A stretch of DNA of 64,000 nucleotides from Castellaniella sp049650445. GTDB lineage: Bacteria > Pseudomonadota > Gammaproteobacteria > Burkholderiales > Burkholderiaceae_B. The translations under genes and the position numbers were made by a program. Below are positions 29,308-37,891 of this stretch, piece after piece (positions within the stretch are counted from its first letter, which is position 1; each line of letters begins with the position of its first letter). A model generated the notes under the pieces. That model was not told where the DNA came from and searched no databases. It saw only the letters and a list, made by a program, of their open reading frames with translations. The DNA is taken from NCBI RefSeq assembly GCF_049650445.1, contig NZ_JBASAD010000024.1, positions 33,574 through 97,573 of the forward strand, written 5' to 3'.

Positions 29308-29652
29308 ATGACGACTTCCTCCACCGCCGATACCCTGGCCCGGCTGGCCGACACGCTGGCGACGCGCCGGCCCGATCGCGGCGGCGATCCGCAGTCGTCC
29401 TATACCGCCAAACTGCTGGCGCGCGGACCGGATGCCTTCCTGAAGAAGATCGGTGAAGAAGCCACCGAACTGGTCATGGCCGCCAAGGATGGCGACCGCG
29501 ACCAGATCGTCTACGAGACTGCCGACCTGTGGTTCCACTGCCTGGTCGCCCTGACGCACTTCGACCTGCGGCCCGAAGACGTGCTGGCCGAACTGGCCCG
29601 CCGCGAGGGCCTGTCCGGGCTGGAGGAAAAAGCGGCCCGCCCCAAGGATTGA
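29308..29652 (+). CDS. hisE: Phosphoribosyl-ATP pyrophosphatase
   Basis: This 114-residue all-helical MazG-like pyrophosphatase has SYTAKLLARGPDAFLKKIGEE and the acidic metal-binding helix EEATELVMAAKDGD followed by YETADLWFH. It performs the second step of the pathway and closes the his gene run. An 82-nt gap with AT-rich CATATG segments follows before hinT; it may hold a promoter, but none is clear. Confidence 0.95.
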   Translation: MTTSSTADTLARLADTLATRRPDRGGDPQSSYTAKLLARGPDAFLKKIGEEATELVMAAKDGDRDQIVYETADLWFHCLVALTHFDLRPEDVLAELARREGLSGLEEKAARPKD

Positions 29653-29734
29653 CATGCTCAAACCAACCCTCACAAAAATATGGCAACATATGGGATTGAT
29701 CGGGTCGATGTCCGGCCCCGCCTCGTAGATCCCC

Positions 29735-30103
29735 ATGAGCCACGATTGCCTGTTCTGTAAAATCGCCCGGCACGAAATCCCCGCCCGCATTGTCCACGAA
29801 GACGACGAATTCCTCGCATTCCACGACATCAATCCGGCGGCGCCCGTGCATTTGCTGCTGATTCCAAAACATCACGTCGCCTCCCTGGCCGAACTCGGCC
29901 CCGCCGACGGCGACTGGCTGGCCCGCATGCTGCGCCTGGCGCCCGAAATCGCCTTCGCCAACGGCTGCAACCCGCTGCCTGCCGGAGGCTTCCGTCTGGT
30001 GGCCAACACCGGCACCGAAGGCGGCCAGGAAATCGATCACCTGCATTTCCACATTCTGGGGGGCGAACGCCCCTGGTCCAATCGTGCGGCACCCGCCGCT
30101 TAA
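29735..30103 (+). CDS. hinT: Histidine-triad (HIT) nucleotide-binding protein
   Basis: This 122-residue HIT hydrolase of the HinT branch has CLFCKIARHEIPARIVHED at the N-terminus and the catalytic triad HLHFHILGG near the C-terminus. HinT proteins hydrolyse aminoacyl- or nucleoside phosphoramidates; the physiological substrate is unclear. Placement between hisE and tatA is common in betaproteobacteria. Confidence 0.93.
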   Translation: MSHDCLFCKIARHEIPARIVHEDDEFLAFHDINPAAPVHLLLIPKHHVASLAELGPADGDWLARMLRLAPEIAFANGCNPLPAGGFRLVANTGTEGGQEIDHLHFHILGGERPWSNRAAPAA

Positions 30104-30112
30104 GGAGTTCTC

Positions 30113-30343
30113 ATGGGTAGCTTCAGCATCTGGCATTGGCTGATCGTCCTGGTCATCGTGGCCCTGATCTTCGGCACAAAAAAATTGCGCAACATGGGTG
30201 AAGACCTTGGCGGCGCCGTCAAGGGCTTCAAAAAGGGCATGAAAGACGCGCAGGATGACTCCGCCGCCAAACCGGCCGTCACCCAGCAGACCCAGGACTC
30301 CGGCACCGTGGACGTACAGGCCCGCGAAAAGAACGACGCCTGA
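30113..30343 (+). CDS. tatA: Twin-arginine translocase subunit TatA
   Basis: This 76-residue protein has one N-terminal transmembrane helix (WHWLIVLVIVALIFG), the hinge and an amphipathic helix KKLRNMGEDLGGAVKGFKKG, then a polar tail. TatA oligomerises to let folded proteins cross the inner membrane. A GGAG site precedes the ATG; tatB follows after 27 nt. Confidence 0.96.
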   Translation: MGSFSIWHWLIVLVIVALIFGTKKLRNMGEDLGGAVKGFKKGMKDAQDDSAAKPAVTQQTQDSGTVDVQAREKNDA

Positions 30344-30370
30344 CCCTCACCGCCGCGCACCGGATCCACT

Positions 30371-30775
30371 ATGTTTGATGTCAGCTTCAGCGAACTGATG
30401 CTGATCGGCGTCATCGCGCTGATCGTCATCGGCCCCGAACGCCTGCCCAAGGTCGCCCGCACGGTCGGGCACCTGCTCGGCCGCGCCCAGCGCTACGTGA
30501 ACGAGGTCAAGACCGACATCCAGAAGGAAATGGACCTGAAGGAAATCGGCGACATCAAGAACCAGATGGAAGACGCCGCACGCTCGGTGGAATCCTCCAT
30601 GACCTCATCGGTGGATGAACTGAAAGCCGCCGTCACCCAGCCCGCGCAGTCGATCAAGGACACCCTGGATCAGGCCCGTCAGACGCTGGATCCGCTGCCG
30701 CCGACCGGCTCTGCTGCGACGTCGCCCGAACCTGCGCGCCAGCCCGCGCCGGCCCCCACCGATTCCAGTCACTGA
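30371..30775 (+). CDS. tatB: Twin-arginine translocase subunit TatB
   Basis: This 134-residue protein has the TatB N-terminus MFDVSFSELMLIGVIALIVI, the GPERLP hinge and a long amphipathic helix. The tail is Pro/Ala-rich. TatB forms the signal-peptide receptor with TatC. Confidence 0.96.
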   Translation: MFDVSFSELMLIGVIALIVIGPERLPKVARTVGHLLGRAQRYVNEVKTDIQKEMDLKEIGDIKNQMEDAARSVESSMTSSVDELKAAVTQPAQSIKDTLDQARQTLDPLPPTGSAATSPEPARQPAPAPTDSSH

Positions 30776-30783
30776 AGCACGGC

Positions 30784-31587
30784 ATGACAGACGCTTCCAA
30801 CGACTCGTCCCAGGACACGTTCATCTCCCACCTGATCGAACTGCGCACACGCCTGCTGCGGGCCGTGGTGGCCGTGATCGGCATCTTCGTGGTGCTGTTC
30901 ATCTATCCGGGCCCGTCGATGATCTACGACTTCCTGGCCCAGCCCATGCTGGCCTCGCTGCCCCAGGGCACGCGCATGATCGCCACGGGGGTCATCACGC
31001 CCTTCATGGTGCCGATCAAGGTCACCCTGCTGGCATCCTTCGTGCTGGCCCTGCCGGTGGTCCTGTACCAGGCCTGGGCCTTCGTCGCCCCGGGCCTGTA
31101 CCGCCACGAACAGCGCCTGGCGCTGCCCCTGATCGTCTCCAGCACCCTGCTGTTCCTGCTGGGCATGGCGTTCTGTTATTTCGTGGTCTTCCACACGGTC
31201 TTCACCTTCATCGCCCACTTCGCGCCGCAGTCCATCACCCCGGCGCCGGACATCGAGGCCTACGTCAACTTCGTACTGACCATGTTCCTCGCCTTCGGCG
31301 TGACCTTCGAAGTCCCGATCGCGGTCATTCTGCTGGTCAAGACCGGCATGGTCACGGTGAAGAAACTGCGTGAAGTGCGCGGCTACGTGATCGTCGGCGC
31401 CTTCGTCGTCGCCGCCGTGGTGACGCCGCCCGACGTCCTCAGCCAGATCCTGCTGGCCGCGCCGCTGTGCCTGCTGTACGAAATCGGCATCCTGGCCGCC
31501 GCCGCGATCGAGAAGCGCAAGCCGGAGTCTGAGGATGAATCGGACGCCGCAAAGACAGCGGTCCAGTCTGGTGACGATCCTGGCTGA
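30784..31587 (+). CDS. tatC: Twin-arginine translocase subunit TatC
   Basis: This 267-residue protein with six transmembrane segments has the conserved N-terminal FISHLIELRTRLLR, the periplasmic YQAWAFVAPGLYRHE segment, and FGVTFEVPI. It recognises twin-arginine signal peptides with TatB. It is the last gene of the long + strand run; the C-terminus is a charged tail. A strong hairpin follows. Confidence 0.97.
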   Translation: MTDASNDSSQDTFISHLIELRTRLLRAVVAVIGIFVVLFIYPGPSMIYDFLAQPMLASLPQGTRMIATGVITPFMVPIKVTLLASFVLALPVVLYQAWAFVAPGLYRHEQRLALPLIVSSTLLFLLGMAFCYFVVFHTVFTFIAHFAPQSITPAPDIEAYVNFVLTMFLAFGVTFEVPIAVILLVKTGMVTVKKLREVRGYVIVGAFVVAAVVTPPDVLSQILLAAPLCLLYEIGILAAAAIEKRKPESEDESDAAKTAVQSGDDPG

Positions 31588-31595
31588 TCAGGGCA

Positions 31596-31618
31596 TTGTG
31601 CAGGCGACACCTGCACAA
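31596..31618. terminator. Bidirectional hairpin between tatC and dsbD
   Basis: A perfect 9-bp stem (TTGTGCAGG/CCTGCACAA) with a 5-nt loop in the 43-bp convergent gap. There is no long U-tract on either side, but position and symmetry fit a shared transcription end. Confidence 0.6.
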
Positions 31619-31630
31619 CGGCTGGACCAC

Positions 31631-33784
31631 TCACTCCCCCTGACTTAACACCCGATCCTGCACCCGGCGGAACGCATCCGCCTTCCTGAACCCCACCACC
31701 CGGGCATCCGGAATCACCTGACCGCTGCCGTCAAAGAAAATGATGCCCGGCGGGCCGAACAGGTCGAAACGCGCCAGCAGCGCACGGTCTTCATCCGTCA
31801 TGCGGGTCACGTCCGCCTGCAGCAGCAGCATCCGGCCCATGCGTTCCGCCACATCGGGATCGCTGAAGGTGAATTTCTCCATCTCCAGACAGGACACGCA
31901 CCAGTCGGCGTAGAAATCCAGCATCACGGGCCGGTCCGCCGCAGCCAGCCGCGCATCCAGGTCCGCCAGCGATGAGACACGCGTGAAGCGGGCACGGATG
32001 GCCGCAGGATCGGCCGCAGCCAGGCCGCCACCACTTGCCGCGCCGCCCGCCGCCGATCCCGTGAACGGCGCCAGGGGCCGCAGCATGTCCTGCCCGCCCG
32101 CCAGCAGGCCGGCGCCCTGCGCCAGCCCCCACAGCGCCAGCATCAGGGCCAGGGCGCGCGTCAGCAGCCGCAACGGCCCGGCCTCGCCTTGACCCAGAGC
32201 GGCCGCCGACCAGGCCAGCAGGGCGGCCCACAACGCCAGCAGAATCCAGCCGGCCACATACAGCCCGTCGGCCAGCAAGGGCCGCGCCATCCACCAGGCG
32301 GTGGCCAGCAGCAGCAAGCCGAAGCCCGCCTTCAGCGGCGCCATCCAGGCCCCGGCGCGTGGCATCAGCGCACCCGCCCCGGCACCGACGGCCAGCAGCA
32401 ACAAACCCTCGCCCCAGGCCAGGGCGAACAGGGCGGTACCACCGATCACCACATCGCCGGTCTGGGAGATGAACAGCAGCACGCCGGCCAGCGGCGCGGC
32501 AACGCACGGCCCGACGATCAGGGCCGACAGCAGCCCCATGACGAACACACCGCCGACGCGACCGCCCGGCAGGCGCTGCAGCCGCGCCTGCATGACGGAC
32601 TGCATGCCCACCGGGGCCTGCAGGGTGAAGACGTCCAGCATCGCCAGCGCGAACAGCGCCAGCAGCACGGCAAAGGTGCCCAGCACCCAGGGTGACTGCA
32701 GCCAGGCGGCCAGCCCCGCGCCCAGCAAGCCGGCAGCCACGCCCAGGGCGGTATACACCAGGGACATACCCAGCACATACACCGCCGCCAGCCCCAAACC
32801 GCGCGTCCGGCTCACGGCGCCCCCGCCGCCGGAGATCACCGCCAGCAGGATGGGCACCATGGGCAGCACGCAAGGCGTCAGGGACAGCAGGGCGCCCAGG
32901 GTGACACTCAATGCCAGGATCTGCCACAACGGCGCCTGATGCAGCCAGGCCGCCATGCCGACGTCACCCAGATCCAGCCAGGACTCGCCGTCCGATCCGA
33001 TCGGCGCAGATGCGGATGCGGCTGCGGACACGGATGCTGGCGAGGCTGGAGACGCGTCCGTCGGCGCCTGCGCAGCGGTCCCGGCGCGCAAGGCGGCCGA
33101 CAAGCCGGCGCCCGACGCCGCACCGGCGGATGAGCCGGAAACAGGCGTCTCGTCGCGCGGTGCCGGCACCTGGCTGCGGACATGGTCACCGATTGCCCGA
33201 TAGCCGCCACCGTCCGCCTGCAAGGTGAAGCTCGTCGTCATGGGCGGGTAGCACAGACCCGTGTCGGCGCAGCCCTGGCCGGTGACGGTGACCTGCAAAG
33301 GCCCCTGCGCCCCTGCCTGCAGCGGCGCCCGCAGCGTCACGCCTTCATGGAAGACCTCCATGTCCTTCTCGAACGTGGGGTCGTACTTGACCTGGCCACG
33401 CGGCAGCCGCAAGGCATCCCTCCAGGCCGGCGCACGGGTCTCGGCATCCTCCGGGGTCAGGTCAGAGCGACGGAACAGCAGCAGGCCACCCTGGGCGTCC
33501 TCGATGCGCACCTCGAAGCGGTCCTGGTACATGTAATAGCCCGGCGCAATGCGCCAGTGCAGATCCAGGTTCAGGGGATCGGCCATGGCCGCCGATTCGA
33601 CGAAGGCCTGCTCGGGCGGCAGGAAATCGTCCGCCGCCCGGGCTGCATCCGAGGCCATCAGGCCGCACAGCGCCAGCAGCAGGATGCCCAGCAGTACCAC
33701 CGCCCGATGCCATAGGCCGGGTTGGCGCGCAGGCAGAGGCGAGCCCGGCGCAAACGGCGGGCGGGGGTCCGACAAAAACGACAT
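31631..33784 (-). CDS. dsbD: Thiol:disulfide interchange protein DsbD
   Basis: This 717-residue protein has the three DsbD modules. An N-terminal periplasmic domain carries the cysteine pair CADTGLCYP. A central membrane domain with about eight helices has redox cysteines in LTPCVLPMVP and GPCVAAPL. A C-terminal thioredoxin domain has DWCVSC near residue 630. It carries electrons from cytosolic thioredoxin to periplasmic partners such as DsbC. The Ala/Ser-rich linker after the first domain is long. The ATG at 33784 follows AAGGAAA; an in-frame TTG two codons earlier is rejected. cutA lies 36 nt upstream on the same strand. Confidence 0.95.
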   Translation of the reverse strand: MSFLSDPRPPFAPGSPLPARQPGLWHRAVVLLGILLLALCGLMASDAARAADDFLPPEQAFVESAAMADPLNLDLHWRIAPGYYMYQDRFEVRIEDAQGGLLLFRRSDLTPEDAETRAPAWRDALRLPRGQVKYDPTFEKDMEVFHEGVTLRAPLQAGAQGPLQVTVTGQGCADTGLCYPPMTTSFTLQADGGGYRAIGDHVRSQVPAPRDETPVSGSSAGAASGAGLSAALRAGTAAQAPTDASPASPASVSAAASASAPIGSDGESWLDLGDVGMAAWLHQAPLWQILALSVTLGALLSLTPCVLPMVPILLAVISGGGGAVSRTRGLGLAAVYVLGMSLVYTALGVAAGLLGAGLAAWLQSPWVLGTFAVLLALFALAMLDVFTLQAPVGMQSVMQARLQRLPGGRVGGVFVMGLLSALIVGPCVAAPLAGVLLFISQTGDVVIGGTALFALAWGEGLLLLAVGAGAGALMPRAGAWMAPLKAGFGLLLLATAWWMARPLLADGLYVAGWILLALWAALLAWSAAALGQGEAGPLRLLTRALALMLALWGLAQGAGLLAGGQDMLRPLAPFTGSAAGGAASGGGLAAADPAAIRARFTRVSSLADLDARLAAADRPVMLDFYADWCVSCLEMEKFTFSDPDVAERMGRMLLLQADVTRMTDEDRALLARFDLFGPPGIIFFDGSGQVIPDARVVGFRKADAFRRVQDRVLSQGE

Positions 33785-33820
33785 GAACAACGTTTCCTTG
33801 AAGACAGCGACGCCGGTTCG

Positions 33821-34225
33821 TCAGGCGTCCCGGGTATCAGCCTGGACGGCGGCCCGGGTTGCCTGAGCCACCCAGTCCAGATAGGCACGGCTGCCCGCCG
33901 GCACGCCCTGCACCACGAATTCGGGGATCTCGTAGGGGTGCAGTTCGCACAGCCGCGCGTGCAGCGCGGGTAAAGCGTCCGCCGTGGTCTTGAAGGTGAG
34001 TTGGACTTCGTCCGTCCCTTCGAGTTCACCTTGCCACAGATACATGGAAATGATGGCCGGCCCCACCTGGGCACAGGCCGCCAGCGATTCCTCGACCAGC
34101 ACGTGCGCGATGCGCTTGGCCAGGAGCTCGTCGGGTGCCGTGCTGAGCACCACGACGGTGTCGGTGGGGGCGCCGTCCTGGCGCACAACCAGTGTGGAAT
34201 TGCTGCCAGGCATCTGATCTTTCAT
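33821..34225 (-). CDS. cutA: Divalent-cation tolerance protein CutA
   Basis: This 134-residue CutA1-family protein forms small trimers. Visible features are LAKRIAHVLVEESLAACAQVGPAI, YLWQGELEGTDEVQL and LHPYEIPEFVV. It has been linked to copper tolerance in E. coli, where cutA also neighbours dsbD (as cutA2), but its molecular role remains debated. The start could be ATG 34225 or 34213; neither has a strong ribosome site. Confidence 0.9.
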   Translation of the reverse strand: MKDQMPGSNSTLVVRQDGAPTDTVVVLSTAPDELLAKRIAHVLVEESLAACAQVGPAIISMYLWQGELEGTDEVQLTFKTTADALPALHARLCELHPYEIPEFVVQGVPAGSRAYLDWVAQATRAAVQADTRDA

Positions 34226-34299
34226 GGTTTTCAGGCAAGTGGGGGGACAGTCCCCATTGTACCTGTGCACACTGCCAAGCACCCATGACCGAACGCAAA

Positions 34300-34319
34300 A
34301 CGGACCCCAAAGGGCCCGT
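34300..34319 (-). terminator. Intrinsic terminator after rplQ
   Basis: On the minus strand, ACGG and CCC pair with GGG and CCGT across one mismatch, with a short loop, followed by TTTTGCGTT. It lies after the last ribosomal gene, between rplQ and cutA. Confidence 0.65.
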
Positions 34320-34333
34320 TTCGTCGTATCGCA

Positions 34334-34361
34334 TTGCCGCCGATCAAGGATCGGACGGCAA
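34334..34361 (-). terminator. Second hairpin directly after rplQ
   Basis: A 12-bp stem (TTGCCG+CCGATC with GATCGG+CGGCAA, one bulged base) and a 3-nt loop, 6 nt past the rplQ stop. It may protect the mRNA 3' end or aid termination at the next hairpin. Confidence 0.5.
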
Positions 34362-34367
34362 AAAGAC

Positions 34368-34751
34368 TTATTCGCCGGCAGGCGTTTCGGCTTCCGGACG
34401 GTCGACCAGTTCCATGTAGGCCATGGGGGCGTTGTCGCCCTGGCGGAAGCCCATCTTCAGCACACGGGTGTAACCACCGTTGCGGTCAGCGAAGCGCGGT
34501 CCGATGTCGTTGAACAGCTTGGTGACGACGTCGCGATCACGCAGGCGGGCAAAGGCCAGGCGGCGGTTGGCCAGCGTGGGGTTCTTGCCCAGCGTGATCA
34601 GAGGCTCGACCACACGGCGCAGTTCCTTGGCCTTGGGCAGCGTGGTCTTGATGGCTTCGTGGGTCAGCAGGGACACTGCCATGTTGCGGAACATGGCCAG
34701 ACGATGGCTGCTGGTACGGTTCAGTTTGCGGAGACCGCTACGATGACGCAT
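34368..34751 (-). CDS. rplQ: 50S ribosomal protein L17
   Basis: This 127-residue protein has the conserved start MRHRSGLRKLNRTSSHR. The ATG at 34751 is the family start. It is the last gene of the alpha operon segment, 148 nt downstream of rpoA, and is followed by two hairpins. The C-terminus ends acidic (DRPEAETPAGE). Confidence 0.97.
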   Translation of the reverse strand: MRHRSGLRKLNRTSSHRLAMFRNMAVSLLTHEAIKTTLPKAKELRRVVEPLITLGKNPTLANRRLAFARLRDRDVVTKLFNDIGPRFADRNGGYTRVLKMGFRQGDNAPMAYMELVDRPEAETPAGE

Positions 34752-34899
34752 GATGATTTCCTTATTGAATCTGAAACCCGGATCTTCTATCGCACGAGGC
34801 GCGGCCCGGGTGGGTTGACAGCGTCTGCCCAAAATTCGGGCAAACGTGGGATTTTAGCATGTGGCAGGACACAGGCCCCGCCCCATGCCGGTACTGCGA

Positions 34900-35898
34900 T
34901 CAGGGGCGCTCGAGGCCGACGGGCGGCCAGTTTTCCAGCTTCATGCCCAGGGTCAGGCCGCGTGCAGCCAGGACTTCCTTGATCTCGTTGAGCGACTTGC
35001 GGCCCAGGTTCGGGGTCTTGAGCAACTCGTTTTCGGTGCGCTGGATCAGATCACCGATGTAGTAGATGTTTTCAGCCTTCAGGCAGTTGGCCGAACGCAC
35101 CGTCAGTTCCAGATCGTCGACCGGGCGCAGCAGCACCGGATCGATCGGGGCCGACTGGCCGCCCACCGGCAGGCTGGTGGTCAGTTGACCGGCGTCCTTG
35201 TCGGCCAGCGACACGAACACGGAGATCTGGTCCATCAGGATGCGGGCCGACTGGCGCACGGCTTCTTCGGGGCTGATGACGCCGTTGGTCTGCACGTCCA
35301 GTACCAGCTTGTCCAGGTCGGTACGCTGTTCGACGCGGGCGTTTTCCACAGCGTAGCTGACGCGGCTCACGGGGCTGAAGGAAGCATCCAGCACGATCTG
35401 GCCAATGGTGGCCGAACGGTCATCGACCAGGGCGCGCACATTGCCCGGCACGTAGCCGCGGCCTTGTTCGACCTTGACCTGCATTTCCAGACGGCCATTG
35501 TCCGTCAGGGTGGCGATCAGGTGATCCGGGTTGATGATCTCGACGTCGTGCGGCAGTTCGATGTCGCGGGCGCGGACTTCGCCGGGGCCCTGCTTGTTCA
35601 GTTGCAGCGTGACTTCGTCGCGGTTGTGGAGCTTGAACACCACGCCCTTCAGGTTCAGGAGAATGTCGACGACGTCCTCGCGCACACCGGCGATCGTGGA
35701 ATATTCGTGCACGACCCCGCTGATCTGGACCTCAGTGGGCGCATAGCCCGACATGGAGGACAGCAGGATGCGGCGCAGGGCGTTGCCCAGCGTGTGGCCG
35801 TAGCCGCGCTCGAAGGGCTCCATCACGACCTTGGCGTGGTGAGCGCCCAGGGTTTCGACGGAGATGGTACGGGGCTTCAGAAAACCTTGTGCAGACAT
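34900..35898 (-). CDS. rpoA: RNA polymerase alpha subunit
   Basis: This 332-residue protein has the N-terminal assembly domain (ERGYGHTLGNALRRILLSSM) and the C-terminal UP-element- and activator-binding domain (RSANCLKAENIYYIGDLI, TPNLGRKSLNEIKEVL). Length is near E. coli RpoA (329). An AAAAGGAA site precedes the ATG. The 178-nt gap from rpsD carries several hairpins, one terminator-like, so rpoA may be partly uncoupled from the upstream ribosomal genes. Confidence 0.98.
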   Translation of the reverse strand: MSAQGFLKPRTISVETLGAHHAKVVMEPFERGYGHTLGNALRRILLSSMSGYAPTEVQISGVVHEYSTIAGVREDVVDILLNLKGVVFKLHNRDEVTLQLNKQGPGEVRARDIELPHDVEIINPDHLIATLTDNGRLEMQVKVEQGRGYVPGNVRALVDDRSATIGQIVLDASFSPVSRVSYAVENARVEQRTDLDKLVLDVQTNGVISPEEAVRQSARILMDQISVFVSLADKDAGQLTTSLPVGGQSAPIDPVLLRPVDDLELTVRSANCLKAENIYYIGDLIQRTENELLKTPNLGRKSLNEIKEVLAARGLTLGMKLENWPPVGLERP

Positions 35899-35961
35899 GA
35901 ATATTCCTTTTCAATACCCTCGGCTCGTTACACCGATAAGGCTGACGGAAGAAAACAACAA

Positions 35962-35983
35962 GGAAGGGACGCGTGTCCCTTCC
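35962..35983 (-). terminator. Terminator-like hairpin between rpsD and rpoA
   Basis: A perfect 9-bp stem (GGAAGGGAC/GTCCCTTCC) with a 4-nt loop, followed on the minus strand by TTGTTGTTTT. Two more GC-rich hairpins lie just upstream on that strand: 36003-36018 (CCGGCC-TGAA-GGCCGG) and one near 36029-36050. It may attenuate rpsD-to-rpoA readthrough. Confidence 0.6.
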
Positions 35984-36076
35984 CGGAAAACCGCCGGTCG
36001 CCCCGGCCTGAAGGCCGGTTCCGGCAACCGCCGCCCCGAAGGACGGCGGGTGGCGCATGCCACCGATCGTGTGGGA

Positions 36077-36700
36077 TCAGCGGGAATACAGTTCCACGAC
36101 CATGGATTCGTTGACGTCGTGAGCGACATCCGCGCGATCCGGGGCCTGCTTGAACACGCCCGACAGCTTGCCGGAGTCGACTTCGACCCACTGGGGCAGG
36201 CCATTGCCGGTCGCCAGTTCCAGGGCTTCCTTGATGCGGATCTGGTTCTTGGCCTTTTCACGCACGGTGATCACGTCACCGGCCTTGACCAGCATCGAGG
36301 CGATGTCGGCGGTATGGCCGTTCAGTTCGATGGAACGGTGGTTCACCAGCTGACGCGCTTCGGCGCGCGTGGAGCCAAAGCCCATGCGGTAAACGACGTT
36401 GTCCAGACGCGATTCCAGCAGTTGGATCAGCGTTTCGCCGGTGTTGCCGCGACGGCGCTCGGCTTCGGCGAAGTACTTGCGGAACTGCTTTTCCAGCACG
36501 CCGTACATGCGCTTGAGTTTCTGCTTTTCACGCAGCTGCAGGCCGAAGTCCGACGTGCGCGAACCCGAGATGCGGCCGTGCTGGCCGGGCTTGGATTCGA
36601 GCTTGCACTTGGAGTCCAGCGAACGGCGGGCGCTCTTCAGGAACAGATCGGTGCCTTCGCGACGCGAAAGCTTGCATTTGGGTCCAGTATAACGAGCCAA
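36077..36700 (-). CDS. rpsD: 30S ribosomal protein S4
   Basis: This 207-residue protein has the family start ARYTGPKCKLSRREGTDL and the S4 RNA-binding domain (ESRLDNVVYRMGFGSTRAEAR). The start codon is TTG at 36700, preceded by AAGGGG; no ATG or GTG exists at the family start position, and the upstream in-frame codons read GTA-TCT-AAG. S4 binds 16S rRNA early and is the known regulator of the alpha operon in E. coli. It lies 10 nt downstream of rpsK. Confidence 0.96.
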   Translation of the reverse strand: MARYTGPKCKLSRREGTDLFLKSARRSLDSKCKLESKPGQHGRISGSRTSDFGLQLREKQKLKRMYGVLEKQFRKYFAEAERRRGNTGETLIQLLESRLDNVVYRMGFGSTRAEARQLVNHRSIELNGHTADIASMLVKAGDVITVREKAKNQIRIKEALELATGNGLPQWVEVDSGKLSGVFKQAPDRADVAHDVNESMVVELYSR

Positions 36701-36710
36701 GATGTTCCCC

Positions 36711-37109
36711 TTAGATACGACGACGCTTGGGCGGACGGCAGCCGTTGTGCGGCACCGGCGTGATGTCCGAAATGCTGGAGATCTTGATCCCCAGGGCATT
36801 CAGGGCACGCACGGAGGATTCGCGGCCGGGGCCGGGGCCCTTGATGCGGACTTCCAGCGTCTTGATGCCGCATTCCTGGGCCACACGGCCAGCGGACTCG
36901 GCAGCCACCTGGGCGGCGAACGGCGTCGATTTGCGCGAGCCCTTGAAGCCGGCGCCACCGGACGTCGCCCACGACAGGGCATTGCCCTGGCGGTCGGTGA
37001 TGGTGATGATGGTGTTGTTGAAGGACGCGTGGACGTGGGCAATCCCGTCGGACACGTTCTTCTTGACTTTTTTGCGGACGCGCGCGGCGCCGCTCTGAGC
37101 TTTCGCCAT
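36711..37109 (-). CDS. rpsK: 30S ribosomal protein S11
   Basis: This 132-residue protein has HVHASFNNTIITITDRQGNA and the conserved C-terminal PHNGCRPPKRRRI. It sits in the platform of the small subunit near the mRNA exit. Start ATG with basic N-terminal tail. Confidence 0.97.
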   Translation of the reverse strand: MAKAQSGAARVRKKVKKNVSDGIAHVHASFNNTIITITDRQGNALSWATSGGAGFKGSRKSTPFAAQVAAESAGRVAQECGIKTLEVRIKGPGPGRESSVRALNALGIKISSISDITPVPHNGCRPPKRRRI

Positions 37110-37123
37110 GTTCTTTCCTCAGG

Positions 37124-37489
37124 TTATTTCTTCAGGGACGCTGCGGCGCGACGCGGGCCCTTGCGGGTGCGTGCGTTGGTGCGGGTGCGCTGACCACGCA
37201 CCGGCAGGCCGCGCTTGTGGCGCATGCCACGATACGTGCCCAGGTCGATCAGGCGCTTGATCGACAGCTGCACTTCGCGGCGCAGGTCGCCTTCGATCGT
37301 GTAGCTGTTGATCTGTTCACGGATCTTTTCCAGTTCCTCGTCGGTCAGATCCTTGATCTTCTTCGAATATTCGATGCCGGTCGCTTCGCAGATCTTGCGA
37401 GCGCGAGTGCGGCCGATGCCGAAGATGGCCGTCAGACCGATCTCGGCGTGTTGGTGCGGCGGAATATTAATGCCAGCAATACGGGCCAT
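37124..37489 (-). CDS. rpsM: 30S ribosomal protein S13
   Basis: This 121-residue protein starts MARIAGINIPPHQH and has the conserved TYRGMRHKRGLPVRGQRT block and basic C-terminus. It contacts the large subunit and P-site tRNA. It lies between rpmJ and rpsK. Confidence 0.97.
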   Translation of the reverse strand: MARIAGINIPPHQHAEIGLTAIFGIGRTRARKICEATGIEYSKKIKDLTDEELEKIREQINSYTIEGDLRREVQLSIKRLIDLGTYRGMRHKRGLPVRGQRTRTNARTRKGPRRAAASLKK

Positions 37490-37522
37490 GACTGTTCCTC
37501 GTGAATTCCGTGATGCCCGGCC

Positions 37523-37636
37523 TTAGCCTTGGCGTTGCTTGTGACGCGGGTCGGTGCAGATGACGCGCACCACGCCGTGACGTTTGATGATTTTGCAGTT
37601 GCGGCAGATCCGCTTTACCGATGCCATTACCTTCAT
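37523..37636 (-). CDS. rpmJ: 50S ribosomal protein L36
   Basis: This 37-residue protein was found by reading the minus strand: MKVMASVKRICRNCKIIK and an IC-TDPRHKQRQG tail. It has the zinc ligands C-x2-C...C-x4-H, so it is the zinc-binding form. GGAG precedes the ATG at 37636. It lies between infA and rpsM, as in other betaproteobacteria. Confidence 0.95.
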   Translation of the reverse strand: MKVMASVKRICRNCKIIKRHGVVRVICTDPRHKQRQG

Positions 37637-37667
37637 GGTGATCTCCTGGTTCTTGACCGGCCGCTAC

Positions 37668-37886
37668 CTATCTGGAGCGGAAAACAATCCTGGCGCGCGA
37701 CAGGTCATAGGGCGTGAGCTCCACTGTGACCTTGTCACCCGGAAGGATCCGGATGTAGTGCATACGCATCTTGCCCGAAATGTGACCTAATACTATATGG
37801 CCGTTTTCCAGCTTGACGCGGAATGTTGCGTTGGGAAGGTTTTCAAGGACCTCCCCTTGCATCTGGATGACGTCGTCCTTGGACAT
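37668..37886 (-). CDS. infA: Translation initiation factor IF-1
   Basis: This 72-residue S1/OB-fold protein has QMQGEVLENLPNATFRVKLENG and the C-terminal YDLSRARIVFR. It binds the A site of the 30S subunit during initiation. It is 5 nt downstream of secY, a position typical of betaproteobacteria (in E. coli infA is elsewhere). Confidence 0.97.
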   Translation of the reverse strand: MSKDDVIQMQGEVLENLPNATFRVKLENGHIVLGHISGKMRMHYIRILPGDKVTVELTPYDLSRARIVFRSR

Positions 37887-37891
37887 GTTCT

